This document shows, piece after piece, positions 1-7,869 of a DNA stretch of 34,280 nucleotides (within the stretch, counting starts at the first letter, position 1; each line of letters begins with the position of its first letter). Source of the DNA: Candidatus Omnitrophota bacterium (GTDB taxonomy: Bacteria; Omnitrophota; Gorgyraeia; Tantalellales; Tantalellaceae); contig SLID01000109.1 in assembly GCA_007135805.1 (NCBI GenBank), forward strand, positions 1-34,280, given 5' to 3'. A program made the position numbers and the translations under genes. The notes under the pieces were generated by a model that saw nothing but the letters and a program-made list of their open reading frames with translations, searched no databases and was not told where the DNA came from.

Positions 1-183
1 ACGGCAAAAGCTACTAACTTTCTTAAAAAACTAATATATAGAGTTCTTCTTAAAGATTTCATAGTGAGAACAATTATAACATATTACTAGCTATTTCTTT
101 AACTAATAAAACCTGCTTTTTTTTTGTTAACATTCAGCAAAGATAAACACATACACCCGCAGGAGACGCTAAAAAATAAAAAC
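1..183. other. AT-rich non-coding stretch
   Basis: This AT-rich stretch holds no convincing ORF, RNA gene or promoter pair that I can support. Its right edge supplies the T-run (minus-strand sense) of the terminator at 168-214. Confidence 0.4.
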
Positions 184-214
184 GGTGACATACGCCATCT
201 GGGCGCGTGTCACC
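168..214 (-). terminator. Intrinsic terminator of the Spy-like gene, built from a dispersed hairpin repeat
   Basis: The arms are GGTGACATACGC (184-195) and GCGCGTGTCACC (203-214). They pair over 12 positions with one G-U pair and one mismatch around a 7-nt loop. Read on the minus strand, the hairpin is followed by GTTTTTATTTTTTAG, so it fits a rho-independent terminator about 65 nt downstream of the gene ending at 280. The same hairpin sequence recurs at 28605, 33991 and 34220 without a T-run, so this copy appears to be a dispersed repeat acting as a terminator. Confidence 0.65.
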
Positions 215-279
215 ATTTTGCTTACTTTCCTTTTCATCCAGGCCCGGGTTAACCCTGGCCTTTAATCGCGCATCCCTCC

Positions 280-753
280 TTATTCGTTTCTTCCGCTCCT
301 TCTGCCGGAACGGCTATCTCCTTTGTCTCTCCAGCTTTCAGTTATTTCCGTCATCCTTCTAAATTGTTGTTCTGTCATAACTTCCTTCATCGCGAGAAAA
401 CTTTCCACTCTTTCATCCACCAGGTCCGACTGAAGGACTTTTATCCGGGAAGCCGCCCTGTCTATCGCCGCGCGGTCTATTTCCGGCCTGGCAAGCTCTT
501 CCCTAAGCGTCCTACGGGCCTGCCTCAAATTTTCCACAATATTGTTCTTCCTGTTCCTGGAATCAGCCCTTATTCCGTTTATCTCGGCCCTTTGTTCGGC
601 CGAGAGCCCAAGTTCACCGGCGAATCTATCGATCCTTTCTTCCCGTCGTTCCGCCCGGCTTTTAGTGCCGGCCCGCGCCGTAAGATCGACGGACGCGAAA
701 ACAAATAACGCCGCTAAGCAACACACCGTCATCTTTCCAAGTATTTTGCGCAT
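280..753 (-). CDS. Spy/CpxP-like periplasmic stress protein
   Basis: 157 residues. The N-terminal signal peptide is hydrophobic from about 9 to 25 and ends near ARA-G. The mature part is almost entirely helical and very rich in Arg and Glu. It carries an LTxxQ-like motif (LSAEQ, about 50-54) and a second one (MTEQQ, about 126-130), which are hallmarks of the Spy/CpxP/metal-resistance (LTXXQ) family. In that family small helical dimers act as periplasmic chaperones or metal sensors. The ATG start follows GGGAGGGAGTA. It lies 82 nt downstream of an anti-sigma gene on the same strand, so it probably belongs to the sigma/anti-sigma operon as an output or sensor of envelope stress. The family call is fairly secure. 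The exact role (chaperone or metal sensor) is inferred. Confidence 0.75.
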   Translation of the reverse strand: MRKILGKMTVCCLAALFVFASVDLTARAGTKSRAERREERIDRFAGELGLSAEQRAEINGIRADSRNRKNNIVENLRQARRTLREELARPEIDRAAIDRAASRIKVLQSDLVDERVESFLAMKEVMTEQQFRRMTEITESWRDKGDSRSGRRSGRNE

Positions 754-835
754 TACTCCCTCCCGGATATTTATATTTTTTACTCATTCGCGCAACAGGC
801 TACAGCAAATGCCCGCTACCGAAGGAAAAGTTAAT

Positions 836-1315
836 TCACATAAGAAATTCTTCACCCGGCATCATCGCTTCTCTTTCCGGATACCAGTCCCTGTCACCCA
901 AAGAAAAAAAGAACTCCATTTCCTCATAAAGAAAATCTGATACTTGGCGATCCTGAACATCTCTGTAAAGTCCGGCAAAAAGCGCCGCGAAAAGAAGCGT
1001 AGCGGCAGTAGCAGCCGCGAAGACAGGTTTTCTCAAAATAAAAAATTCACGGATACGGTCGCCGAAAAGGTCGAGGGCTGTAAAGGTATCTTGCCTTTCT
1101 ATCTCGCTTTTTATCTTCTCCCATACCCTGTCAGGCGGAGTACGTTTCTCTATAGATGCTAACGGCGTGAGAACAGCGTCTTCAAGCACCTTTTTATACT
1201 CCCCGCACTCAGGGCACGCTTCGATATGGGCAGCTATAGCCCTAGTTTTGTCCGGCGCCATCTCTCCTTCCGCGACTCCCGAAAGCAAAAGCTTTTTAAC
1301 GTACCGGCACCTCAT
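836..1315 (-). CDS. Membrane anti-sigma factor with zinc-finger N-terminus
   Basis: About 159 residues. The cytoplasmic N-terminus contains the anti-sigma zinc-finger motif H-x3-C-x2-C (HIEACPEC, near residues 30-37). One transmembrane helix follows at about 97-116, leaving a short acidic periplasmic tail of some 40 residues. This is the usual design of RsrA/RseA/ChrR-like anti-sigma factors (zf-HC2), which sequester an ECF sigma factor at the membrane. I chose ATG at 1313-1315 because AGGAGG lies 6 nt upstream; the ATG at 1319-1321 is too close to it. The start overlaps the end of the sigma gene by about 20 nt, so the two are translationally coupled, as expected for a cognate pair. The tail is short, so the released signal is probably sensed by another protein, perhaps the neighbouring Spy-like one (inference). 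Confidence 0.85.
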   Translation of the reverse strand: MRCRYVKKLLLSGVAEGEMAPDKTRAIAAHIEACPECGEYKKVLEDAVLTPLASIEKRTPPDRVWEKIKSEIERQDTFTALDLFGDRIREFFILRKPVFAAATAATLLFAALFAGLYRDVQDRQVSDFLYEEMEFFFSLGDRDWYPEREAMMPGEEFLM

Positions 1316-1874
1316 TTTCATCCTCCTTTTTCCCGTAAGCAGCCATAAGTTTCGCGCGCGCCCGGTTAAGCCGTGAACGTACGGTATTCAAGTTCGTTCC
1401 CATGGCCTCGGCTACCTCCTCGTATTTAAGGCCTTCGATATCTCTCAGTATTACACAGGCCCTCTGCTCTTCCGGCAAAATAGCCAGCATTGACATCACA
1501 AGAGACTCGCTATCTTTCTTCTCAAGGTCCCGCAAGGCGCTTCCGGAAGTTTTTGGATCAGCCACTTCCACGCCGTCATCAAAAGATATTTTCCTGCCTT
1601 TTTCCCTGGCCTTCTTCCTGTAAACATTTATGGCCGTGTTGACGGTCACCCTGTACAGCCAGGTCGAAAATTTGGACCTGTAAGAGAATGTTCCGAGTTT
1701 CCTGTACACCTTGACAAACACTTCCTGTGTAACCTCCTCGGCGTCTTCCGGATTCCCGTTAACGCGATAGGCCACGGAATAAACATATCCCGAAGACAGC
1801 TTATACAACTCCTCGAAAGCTTCCATGTCGCCCGCGGCCGCTTTTTTCAGTGTCTCTTCGGGTACTGCCAGCAT
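1296..1874 (-). CDS. ECF-family RNA polymerase sigma factor (RpoE-like)
   Basis: About 192 residues, the usual ECF length. Sigma region 2 is clear: DAEEVTQEVFVKVYRKL for core binding, then FSTWLYRVTVNTAINVYRK for -10 recognition. Region 4 has the ILPEEQRACVILRDIEGL segment and the helix-turn-helix EEVAEAMGTNLNTVRSRL that reads the -35. Region 3 is absent, as expected. I prefer ATG at 1872-1874, preceded by AAAGGTGG; an in-frame TTG at 1896-1898 would add eight residues but has no good ribosome-binding site. It is the first gene of the sigma / anti-sigma / Spy-like unit, and a GGAACTT-type promoter lies immediately upstream, suggesting self-regulation. The specific ECF subgroup cannot be decided by eye. 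Confidence 0.92.
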   Translation of the reverse strand: MLAVPEETLKKAAAGDMEAFEELYKLSSGYVYSVAYRVNGNPEDAEEVTQEVFVKVYRKLGTFSYRSKFSTWLYRVTVNTAINVYRKKAREKGRKISFDDGVEVADPKTSGSALRDLEKKDSESLVMSMLAILPEEQRACVILRDIEGLKYEEVAEAMGTNLNTVRSRLNRARAKLMAAYGKKEDENEVPVR

Positions 1875-1891
1875 GACTTTCCACCACCTTT

Positions 1892-1917
1892 GACGCAATC
1901 GCCCGCTTTAAAGTTCC
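1892..1917 (-). promoter_or_regulatory. Putative self-regulated ECF sigma promoter
   Basis: On the minus strand GGAACTT (1911-1917) is followed after 15 nt by CGTC (1892-1895). GGAAC at -35 with a GTC-containing -10 is the common signature of ECF sigma promoters, and it sits directly upstream of the ECF sigma gene. The predicted transcript would begin very near the ribosome-binding site, giving a leader of only about 10 nt. That is short and lowers confidence. Confidence 0.5.
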
Positions 1918-1982
1918 TCTTGTTCTCCCGCCCGGGAGGCGGCTTAAACTTGTCCCTCGCCATCATTAACGGCAAACAGCTC

Positions 1983-2993
1983 TTATCTCTCATCCAGGTT
2001 GGTAAGGCCTCTTTCGCGCGCGTATCCTATAGCTTCCTCATATTCCCGCCGCGTTATCCTGCGGGAAATTTCCGGATAATCGAACGCCTTGTGCATGGGT
2101 CTATATTGTCTCATGATGTTGACATAAGTATCACTGGGCAGATTGTCAGCTATCCACCCGATTACTTCTTTTGTGCGAGCTACGTCATTCGGCATTACAA
2201 GATGCCGTATCATTAGGCCGCGGTAGATAAGGCCGTCCTCCGCGGGTTTGGCTACTCCAACCTGCCGATGCATCTCAAGAATGGCCTCCTGGGTGGCTCC
2301 CGGATATTCCCCGGCGTCCGCGAGATGTCTTCGGGCCATTTCAGGATCCATATATTTAAAATCCGCGAGATAAACGTCAACGACCCCGTCAAGCATCTCA
2401 AGAATCTCAATATTCTCCCACCCGCATGTATTGTATACCAGAGGCAGACGCAGACCTCTACCGGCGGCGATATCAAGCGCGAGCAGTATATGCGGAGAAT
2501 AGTGGGTAGGTGTCACGACATTTATGTTGTGACATCCGATCTCTTGAAGCTGCAGCATCATATCCGCCAGGTCCTCGATGCTCCTTTTCCGGCCCGCCCC
2601 GCCGTGGCTGATCTGCCAGTTTATACAGAAAACACATCTTAATCCGCAATTGCTGAAAAATATAGTGCCTGATCCGCGCCTTCCCACCAGGGGCCTTTCT
2701 TCGCCGAAATGCGGATGATGCGACGATATGACAAGTTCGGCAGAGGCCCGGCAAAAACCCTTTTCCCCGGCAACGCGGTCAACCTCGCACATTCTCGGGC
2801 ACAAAGTACAGCTCTTCATCATTTCCCACAGTTTTTTTCCGCGTTCGGCAAGCTCACCCGTTCTGTGAAGTTTGAGGTACGCTGGCTCAAAAACACCTTC
2901 ATCCTCCTCGGCGAATACCATATTACCTCCTCCATAAGCTGGGAAAAACACTAAAAAGGAAACGCATAAGAGTAAAGATACATTCCGATTCAT
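1983..2993 (-). CDS. PflA-like (PflX/COG1313-type) radical SAM protein with a signal-peptide-like N-terminus
   Basis: 336 residues from the first ATG. The radical SAM cluster motif is C-x3-C-x2-C (CGLRCVFC, C116/C120/C123), where 'FCINW' resembles pyruvate-formate-lyase-activating enzymes. An extra Cys group precedes it (C62, C65, C69, C81), typical of the COG1313 family, whose substrates are mostly unknown. Residues 1-28 look like a Sec signal peptide: N-terminal Arg, hydrophobic 5-19, then VFA-EED. Export would be unusual for a SAM- and Fe-S-dependent enzyme. Two starts are plausible: ATG 2991-2993 behind GGAGGAATGTT and ATG 2919-2921 behind GGAGGAGGTAAT. The second would give a 312-residue cytosolic form. 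It lies 53 nt downstream of a DsbD/CcdA-like gene, which supports a link to thiol redox. Radical SAM assignment is firm; function and location are open. Confidence 0.85.
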   Translation of the reverse strand: MNRNVSLLLCVSFLVFFPAYGGGNMVFAEEDEGVFEPAYLKLHRTGELAERGKKLWEMMKSCTLCPRMCEVDRVAGEKGFCRASAELVISSHHPHFGEERPLVGRRGSGTIFFSNCGLRCVFCINWQISHGGAGRKRSIEDLADMMLQLQEIGCHNINVVTPTHYSPHILLALDIAAGRGLRLPLVYNTCGWENIEILEMLDGVVDVYLADFKYMDPEMARRHLADAGEYPGATQEAILEMHRQVGVAKPAEDGLIYRGLMIRHLVMPNDVARTKEVIGWIADNLPSDTYVNIMRQYRPMHKAFDYPEISRRITRREYEEAIGYARERGLTNLDER

Positions 2994-3046
2994 AACATTC
3001 CTCCTCTCCCGACACGCGCCGTGCTCGGGCGGTGAATTTTGCTTAT

Positions 3047-3718
3047 TTAAAGGATCCCCATCAACCTCAAACCGAAATACGCGAGTATGAACGCGCTTAC
3101 GACACGCGCAAAGGCGAACAATTTCGGAGCTCTTTCCATTTTACCCGCCGCGAAACCGGCCATTGTCCCAAGGGGTATGAGGGGGGTAATGACAGTTCCA
3201 AGACCGAAAAGAAAACCGGCGGAAAGCCCCCAGACCGGATCATTGGCGGTAGCGGCGATATAAGTAAGTACCGCTAAAAGCGGCGGGCATGGAGAGAAAC
3301 CCACCAGGATACCGAAAAGCGCCATGTTCAATCGGGAACCCCCACCCTCCCTGCGCTTCATCTCGGCGCATACAGGACTGGCCGGAATTTTTTTTCTTAC
3401 CACGCTTAAAAAGTAAAAAGCCCCGATACCGAAAATAATAATGCCGAGTATGGGACGCAGATATACCCCGTACCTGCCTACCGTATCAAAGACAAACCTG
3501 TACAACACGACTGAAGCGAATCCCAGGAAAGAATAGGCCGCGACTCTCGAGACGGAAAAAATAAGCGTAAGTTTAAGGCCCGCCTTCCACCCGGAAACAC
3601 CGTCCCCGAGTCCCGGCATGGCTCCAATATATGGCAGTATCACCGGCATACACGTAAAAAGACAGGGACCGTTGCCAAGAGTTATTCCCGCTATGAATAT
3701 TTTCAGCAATCCTTCCAT
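3047..3718 (-). CDS. DsbD/CcdA-like transmembrane thiol-disulfide exchange protein
   Basis: 223 residues with about six hydrophobic helices and no separate signal peptide or soluble domain. Two Cys-Pro signatures typical of the DsbD beta-domain / CcdA fold are present: GPCLFTCMP (C19, C23) in the first helix and GFSPCPP (C144) in the fourth. In this family the first- and fourth-helix cysteines shuttle electrons from cytoplasmic thioredoxin to periplasmic partners. It also resembles the DsbD_2 / sulfite-exporter-like group annotated in many genomes. The ATG has GGGAG 7 nt upstream, and a promoter is visible at 3765-3792. The next gene on the strand is the putatively exported radical SAM protein, so this protein may supply reducing power to the periplasm for it (inference). 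Confidence 0.75.
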   Translation of the reverse strand: MEGLLKIFIAGITLGNGPCLFTCMPVILPYIGAMPGLGDGVSGWKAGLKLTLIFSVSRVAAYSFLGFASVVLYRFVFDTVGRYGVYLRPILGIIIFGIGAFYFLSVVRKKIPASPVCAEMKRREGGGSRLNMALFGILVGFSPCPPLLAVLTYIAATANDPVWGLSAGFLFGLGTVITPLIPLGTMAGFAAGKMERAPKLFAFARVVSAFILAYFGLRLMGIL

Positions 3719-3764
3719 AGGCTTTCTCCCGAGGGCGCGTCAAAAGAAAATACACTCCAGTTTT

Positions 3765-3792
3765 ATTTTACCAGAGTTTTCCCGCGATTCAA
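3765..3792 (-). promoter_or_regulatory. Sigma-70-type promoter for the DsbD-like / radical SAM pair
   Basis: On the minus strand TTGAAT (3787-3792) and TAAAAT (3765-3770) are separated by 16 nt. The -10 matches 5 of 6 consensus bases and the -35 matches 4 of 6. The start codon is about 47 nt further downstream. The rest of the gap between 3793 and 4010 shows no gene or clear terminator. Confidence 0.45.
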
Positions 3793-4010
3793 ATAATATC
3801 CAAAGAAGGGAGCGGTCCTGAGAGGGTGAAACGAATTGGCCTCTTCACCAGAAAGCGGGACCCCACAGCGCCGAGTGAAGCCCCGGCATCAGACCATACA
3901 ATTTAACATCTTTCAAGAGGAAAATATTGCCCTTTCGAGGGAATAGAGCGAAAACTAAGGCGGGATCCGGGTAAAGGCGCGTTACCAGGACATCTCTGAC
4001 TTTGTGATCT

Positions 4011-4829
4011 TCAGCTTCGGGCCACCGCGCCGACAAGGATCTTCGTCCCGGAAAGCAAAAAGAAAAGCGCTCCGTACGCTCCCGTGATCGCGGGACCCGA
4101 AGGAAGGTCCCAGACATACGACACGACAAGGCCTGTCACAACACCCACAACCGCTATAATCGCGGACATGAAAAATATTTTCCATACCGACCTCATCAGA
4201 AAAACGGCAGTCATCGCGGGTATCACAAGAGACGAAAAAACAAAGATCACTCCCGCGGCCATCATTGACAAGCTGATAGTGACACCTATAGTAAGATATA
4301 GTATGAAATCGAACAGGTTGGCCTTTATGCCCGCCGCGTGAGCCGTTTCCCTGTCGAAAGAAACAAATATGAACTGTTTAAAAAAAACAAGGTGAAGCGC
4401 GAATACCGCCGCGGCGGCGGCCCCTATAGTTATAAGGTCGGACATTCCCATATAAAGCAGATTACCCGAGATAAGGTTAAGCCCTCTCGCCTCGGCAAGC
4501 GGGTTTTTGGCTACAAGTATCACGGCCAGAGCGGCGAAAAAAGCGTACGCGAAACCCAGCAATGATTCCCCGGAAATATCCTTTTCTGAAAAAGGTATCC
4601 AGAAGATAACTATGGCGGCAAGCGTCATGACCAGGGACGCCGCGACGGGGCTTATGCCCGCAAAAAGCCCTATCGCCACGCCCAGGGCGGCCGCCTGGGA
4701 AAGGGCTATTCCCATAAAAACGATGCGCTTAAGTATCATAAAAACACCGAGATAAGAGCATGTTACCCCTGTTATGACCGCCCCCACTAGAACTATCCTC
4801 ATAAAGGGTTCTTTGAAAATCTCCAGCAT
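4011..4829 (-). CDS. znuB: Zinc/manganese ABC transporter permease (ZnuB/MntB family)
   Basis: 272 residues, about eight hydrophobic helices, the usual size for ABC-3 family permeases. Family-typical features are the N-terminal FMRIVLVGAVITGVTCSYLG helix, MKLRIVF-like 'LKRIVFMGIALSQAAALG', and the GVIFVFSSLVIPAMTA segment near the ATPase-coupling region. It starts with ATG behind AGGAGTTCTGAT, 10 nt after the ATPase gene ends, and is the last gene of the four-gene metal-uptake operon. The protein forms the inner-membrane channel receiving metal from the solute-binding protein encoded two genes upstream. Zinc is most likely because of the His-rich partner; manganese cannot be excluded from sequence. 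The symbol reflects family membership, not a proven substrate. Confidence 0.88.
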   Translation of the reverse strand: MLEIFKEPFMRIVLVGAVITGVTCSYLGVFMILKRIVFMGIALSQAAALGVAIGLFAGISPVAASLVMTLAAIVIFWIPFSEKDISGESLLGFAYAFFAALAVILVAKNPLAEARGLNLISGNLLYMGMSDLITIGAAAAAVFALHLVFFKQFIFVSFDRETAHAAGIKANLFDFILYLTIGVTISLSMMAAGVIFVFSSLVIPAMTAVFLMRSVWKIFFMSAIIAVVGVVTGLVVSYVWDLPSGPAITGAYGALFFLLSGTKILVGAVARS

Positions 4830-4839
4830 ATCAGAACTC

Positions 4840-5574
4840 CTAAAGTATCATTTTGTGGCCTTCTATCTCCCTGAAAACTATCTTTGTCCCAAATATCTCA
4901 GAAAGAAGTTCCCCGCTCAGATCTTCCAGCTTGAACACCCTGTTGGAGAATCTTTCGTGCAGAAAAATAAATTTTTCGGCCAGGTTGACAAATTCGTTAA
5001 ACTCATGGCTCACAAGAGCGATAGTAAGCCCGGCTTCCTTATGCAGTTTTTTTATGAGGCCCAGTATGTCTCTCTCGGCCCTGACATCAAGGTCGGTGGT
5101 AGGTTCGTCAAGGACAAGGAAATCAGGTTCAAGAGCCAGGGCCCGGGCGATCAGAACGCGCTGTTTCTGGCCCCCGGAAAGGTCGTAAAAGCGTTCCCGG
5201 GAAAGACCCGATATTCCGGTGATCTCAAGGGCTTTTCGGCACTTTTCCCGGTCCTCTTCTGATGCCCTTTTGAGGGGACCTATAAGACCCGTCCTTGCCA
5301 TCATGACTATTTCGCCCACGGTAAAAGGAAAGAACGTGGGTACGAACTGCCTCTGCATGCAATAACCGAACCTGAGGGATCCTTCCATCTCGACCTCTCC
5401 GCTGCTGGGTTTTAGAAGCCCCATAATACCGCGCAGCAGTGTGGTCTTGCCCGAACCGTTGGGGCCGACTATGGTCAAAAAATCTCCCTTATCTATGCGG
5501 AGGTCCAGGTCTTTGAACACCGTCTTTCTGCCGTATCCCAGTTCAGCTTTTTTAAACTCTACCATTCTTTTCAT
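4840..5574 (-). CDS. znuC: Zinc/manganese ABC transporter ATP-binding protein (ZnuC family)
   Basis: 244 residues with a complete ABC ATPase set: Walker A GPNGSGKTT (37-45), Q-loop near MQRQF (73-77), signature LSGGQ (132-136), Walker B FLVLDEP (152-158) and the switch His in VSHEF. This subunit hydrolyses ATP to drive metal import through the adjacent permease. The start ATGA overlaps the stop of the solute-binding protein gene (5571-5574), so the two are translationally coupled. Nothing unusual is visible and all catalytic residues are present. Confidence 0.92.
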   Translation of the reverse strand: MKRMVEFKKAELGYGRKTVFKDLDLRIDKGDFLTIVGPNGSGKTTLLRGIMGLLKPSSGEVEMEGSLRFGYCMQRQFVPTFFPFTVGEIVMMARTGLIGPLKRASEEDREKCRKALEITGISGLSRERFYDLSGGQKQRVLIARALALEPDFLVLDEPTTDLDVRAERDILGLIKKLHKEAGLTIALVSHEFNEFVNLAEKFIFLHERFSNRVFKLEDLSGELLSEIFGTKIVFREIEGHKMIL

Positions 5575-6476
5575 TTTTCCAGAGCTTCCCTTATTTTCCC
5601 CACAAGAACATCCATAAGCGAAAAATAGTCATCCGCGCCTTCCATCCCGCCCACCGAACTCGGCACGACCACAACTTGGGCTCCGGTAGCGTCAGCTACG
5701 AATCGCGCCGGGCGCTCATTGTGAAAGACCTCTATAATTATGGCCTTGATCCCCCGCCTTCTCACGATCTCTATGACCTCGCGGAGATGTCCCGGAGACG
5801 GCGGTATTCCGGGCTTCGGCTCGAGCTCACACGCCACTTCCAAACCGAACCTGTCGGCGAAATAAGGCCAGCTCCCGTGATACACCGCTATCGGCGCTCC
5901 CCTGAAAGGAGCGAGCTCTTCCTGCCATTCTTTTAATTTTTCATCTATCCTTAAGTTAAAATTCTCAAGGTTTTCATAAAAATACGAAGAGTTCTCCGGC
6001 ATAATGGCGGACAGACGGTCGGCTATATTACGGGCGATTATCTTTCCGTTCGCCGGATCAAGCCAGTAATGAGGGTTGCCGTAGATGTGCAGATGACCCA
6101 TCGAAGCGTCTATTCTTCCCACGGGTATTTCTTTTTTGTCTATGCCGGACGAAACATCAAGGTACCCGGGCCGGCCGAACCGGATGTTGGGGTTCCTCGC
6201 TGAATTTATGAGGGACTGTATCCATATATCATGGTCCATACCTATCATTATTACCAGGTCCGCGTCCCTGAGAGTTACCACCATTGAAGGGCGCGGTTCA
6301 ACATAGTGGTGGTCCTGGGTGCCTCTGGCGAGACTGGTCACCCTTATCTTCTCACCCCCTATCTCCTCCGCGATGGACGCCAGATCCGTGGTCGTTGTTA
6401 CCACTTTTAAAGGCCGCGCTTCCGCCGCCAGGGACAGGACGCAAAAAAAACATATCATTATCAGTATTTTTTTCAT
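5571..6476 (-). CDS. znuA: Periplasmic zinc/manganese-binding protein of an ABC importer (ZnuA/AztC-like)
   Basis: 301 residues with a signal peptide (1-20, ending AEA). It belongs to the cluster A-I metal-binding protein family. Visible ligand candidates are His57 in DHHYVEP, His136 in GNPHYWLDP, His200 in VYHGSWPYF, and an acidic residue near the C-terminus (GADDYF). The GNPHYWLDP form is closest to AztC-type zinc binders. It lacks the long His-rich loop of enterobacterial ZnuA; in this operon the His-rich segment is in the outer-membrane protein upstream instead. The start ATG follows GGAGGAGTAAG. It delivers metal captured in the periplasm to the permease/ATPase encoded downstream. Confidence 0.9.
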   Translation of the reverse strand: MKKILIMICFFCVLSLAAEARPLKVVTTTTDLASIAEEIGGEKIRVTSLARGTQDHHYVEPRPSMVVTLRDADLVIMIGMDHDIWIQSLINSARNPNIRFGRPGYLDVSSGIDKKEIPVGRIDASMGHLHIYGNPHYWLDPANGKIIARNIADRLSAIMPENSSYFYENLENFNLRIDEKLKEWQEELAPFRGAPIAVYHGSWPYFADRFGLEVACELEPKPGIPPSPGHLREVIEIVRRRGIKAIIIEVFHNERPARFVADATGAQVVVVPSSVGGMEGADDYFSLMDVLVGKIREALEK

Positions 6477-6500
6477 CTTACTCCTCCGTTAGGACGGAAC

Positions 6501-7757
6501 CTATTCCAGGGCGTGAGCGTGAGGCCCGAGGCCGAATACCGCCTGGAGATAGACCGTGTGTTCAATATCTTTTGGGTCGAACTTGTACTGCAGCCTGAGC
6601 TTGGTCGTCTCGGTAAGACTGCGCGTTATGATACCTGAGATCGAATATTTGGTGTCCCGTTCAGAAAAAGGTGTTTCCAGCCAGTCGAAACGCAGACCCG
6701 CGTCCCAGTTCCTGTTAAAACGGTAATTGAGGTGTTTGTAAAAACCCCACCTGTCCAGCGTTTCACCGGGTATCTGCCGGTGAAGGAACAGAAGTTCGCT
6801 CTGGTAAAGCAATCTTCTCTCCCTGTCTCCAAGCAGCCGGTAAGTAAGATCAAGCCCCCCTACCCACACCTTGTCCTCGTGTTCCTCATGGTCGGGGCCG
6901 TATCCGGTAACTCCGCTCGCCCCTATTTCCAGTTCCTGATCTTCCGCTATCGGGAAAGAAGACCATAGACGCGCGGAATATGTCCTGTCCGCGAGGCCGA
7001 GAACGTCATCATCATGGTGATGGTGGTGATGGTGATGATCGTGGTCATCCACGTACCATACGCCGAAGTCGGCCTGGGAAAAGAAAGGCAAAGGCAGAAG
7101 ATAACTTACGTTCACACCCTGTCCGGCCAAACCGTGGTCTCCCAGGTAACTTTCAAGCACCGCGGGCCGGTCGACGTAGTTCCAGTGATGGGCGTGCACC
7201 GGATTCACCTTTCCGAACCCGACAAGTTTCCGGCCTGCCAGCACGCTGAGCCCCGGGATGGGCGTCGACATGAACTCTATGTACCCCTCCTCGATGCCCG
7301 CCTCGTATTCACCGTCGCTTTCCCGGTGAAGAGAGATTATGAAATTCGCCCAGATATCCGGATACAGGTAACCCTGTATGGCAAGTTCCACTTCTTCGAG
7401 GAATACCTTGTTACGGTCAGGGTCGGACCTGTCCGTCCCGTAATTAGCGATAACATTACCCACAGCGCTTATGTCGGGAAGCTCGAAAGCGGGCCTTCCC
7501 ATTCCGGGAAGCGGCGTAGGCCCTCCCGGGACCGGAGGAGCGGTTACCCTCCCCGCCTCGAGCTCTTCTATCTTGCCCCGCATGTTTTCGATCTTGGCGT
7601 CGTAAAATTCTCTCATCTGCGTTATCTCAGCCCTCATAGCGTCAAGCTCCCGGCGCATCGCCGATACTTCGGCCGCCTCCGCGGCGCTCGCTTCAAGCGG
7701 AACGAAAATTCTCGCTGAGAACGCGAGAACGCAGATAACCGCGCTTATTTTTTTCAT
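6501..7757 (-). CDS. Outer-membrane porin-like protein with a His-rich metal-binding segment
   Basis: 418 residues. The signal peptide ends near ASA-AEA. A short coiled coil follows (about 30-70, with repeated MRxE patterns), then a Pro/Gly linker and a C-terminal region of alternating polar/aromatic strands with turns, consistent with a beta-barrel. The last residues are not the classical terminal Phe. An Asp/His run with eight consecutive His (about 7003-7050) lies in a loop flanked by strands. I place the start at ATG 7755-7757 because GGGAGGTAAAG precedes it and a normal signal peptide follows; an upstream start would prepend 27 charged residues. It is the first gene of the metal ABC operon, so it probably lets Zn2+ through the outer membrane and concentrates it (inference). 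I do not recognise a named family. Confidence 0.75.
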   Translation of the reverse strand: MKKISAVICVLAFSARIFVPLEASAAEAAEVSAMRRELDAMRAEITQMREFYDAKIENMRGKIEELEAGRVTAPPVPGGPTPLPGMGRPAFELPDISAVGNVIANYGTDRSDPDRNKVFLEEVELAIQGYLYPDIWANFIISLHRESDGEYEAGIEEGYIEFMSTPIPGLSVLAGRKLVGFGKVNPVHAHHWNYVDRPAVLESYLGDHGLAGQGVNVSYLLPLPFFSQADFGVWYVDDHDHHHHHHHHDDDVLGLADRTYSARLWSSFPIAEDQELEIGASGVTGYGPDHEEHEDKVWVGGLDLTYRLLGDRERRLLYQSELLFLHRQIPGETLDRWGFYKHLNYRFNRNWDAGLRFDWLETPFSERDTKYSISGIITRSLTETTKLRLQYKFDPKDIEHTVYLQAVFGLGPHAHALE

Positions 7758-7843
7758 CTCTTTACCTCCCCTTCTCGCCGACAGATCTTTTTTTTCTTCG
7801 AGCTGTTCATCTCCGCGCGGGAGATGATTGAAGCTCATTACCC

Positions 7844-7869
7844 TTTTTGTTAGACAAAGCTAACAAAAA
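7844..7869. promoter_or_regulatory. Perfect palindromic operator of the metal-uptake operon
   Basis: TTTTTGTTAG (7844-7853) and CTAACAAAAA (7860-7869) form a perfect 10-bp inverted repeat with a 6-nt centre. It overlaps the -10 region of the promoter at 7857-7885. Position and symmetry fit a repressor site. A metal-dependent DtxR/MntR/TroR- or Fur/Zur-type regulator is the obvious candidate, but no regulator gene lies in the window. Confidence 0.6.

Noticed and set aside
3845-4010. Loose inverted repeat (TTCAC / GTGAA) after the permease gene
   Set aside because: Long loop, short stem and no T-run, so not reported as a terminator.
7014-7718. 234-codon plus-strand open frame opposite the porin gene
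   Set aside because: Shadow of the His-rich porin frame; the product has no family features.
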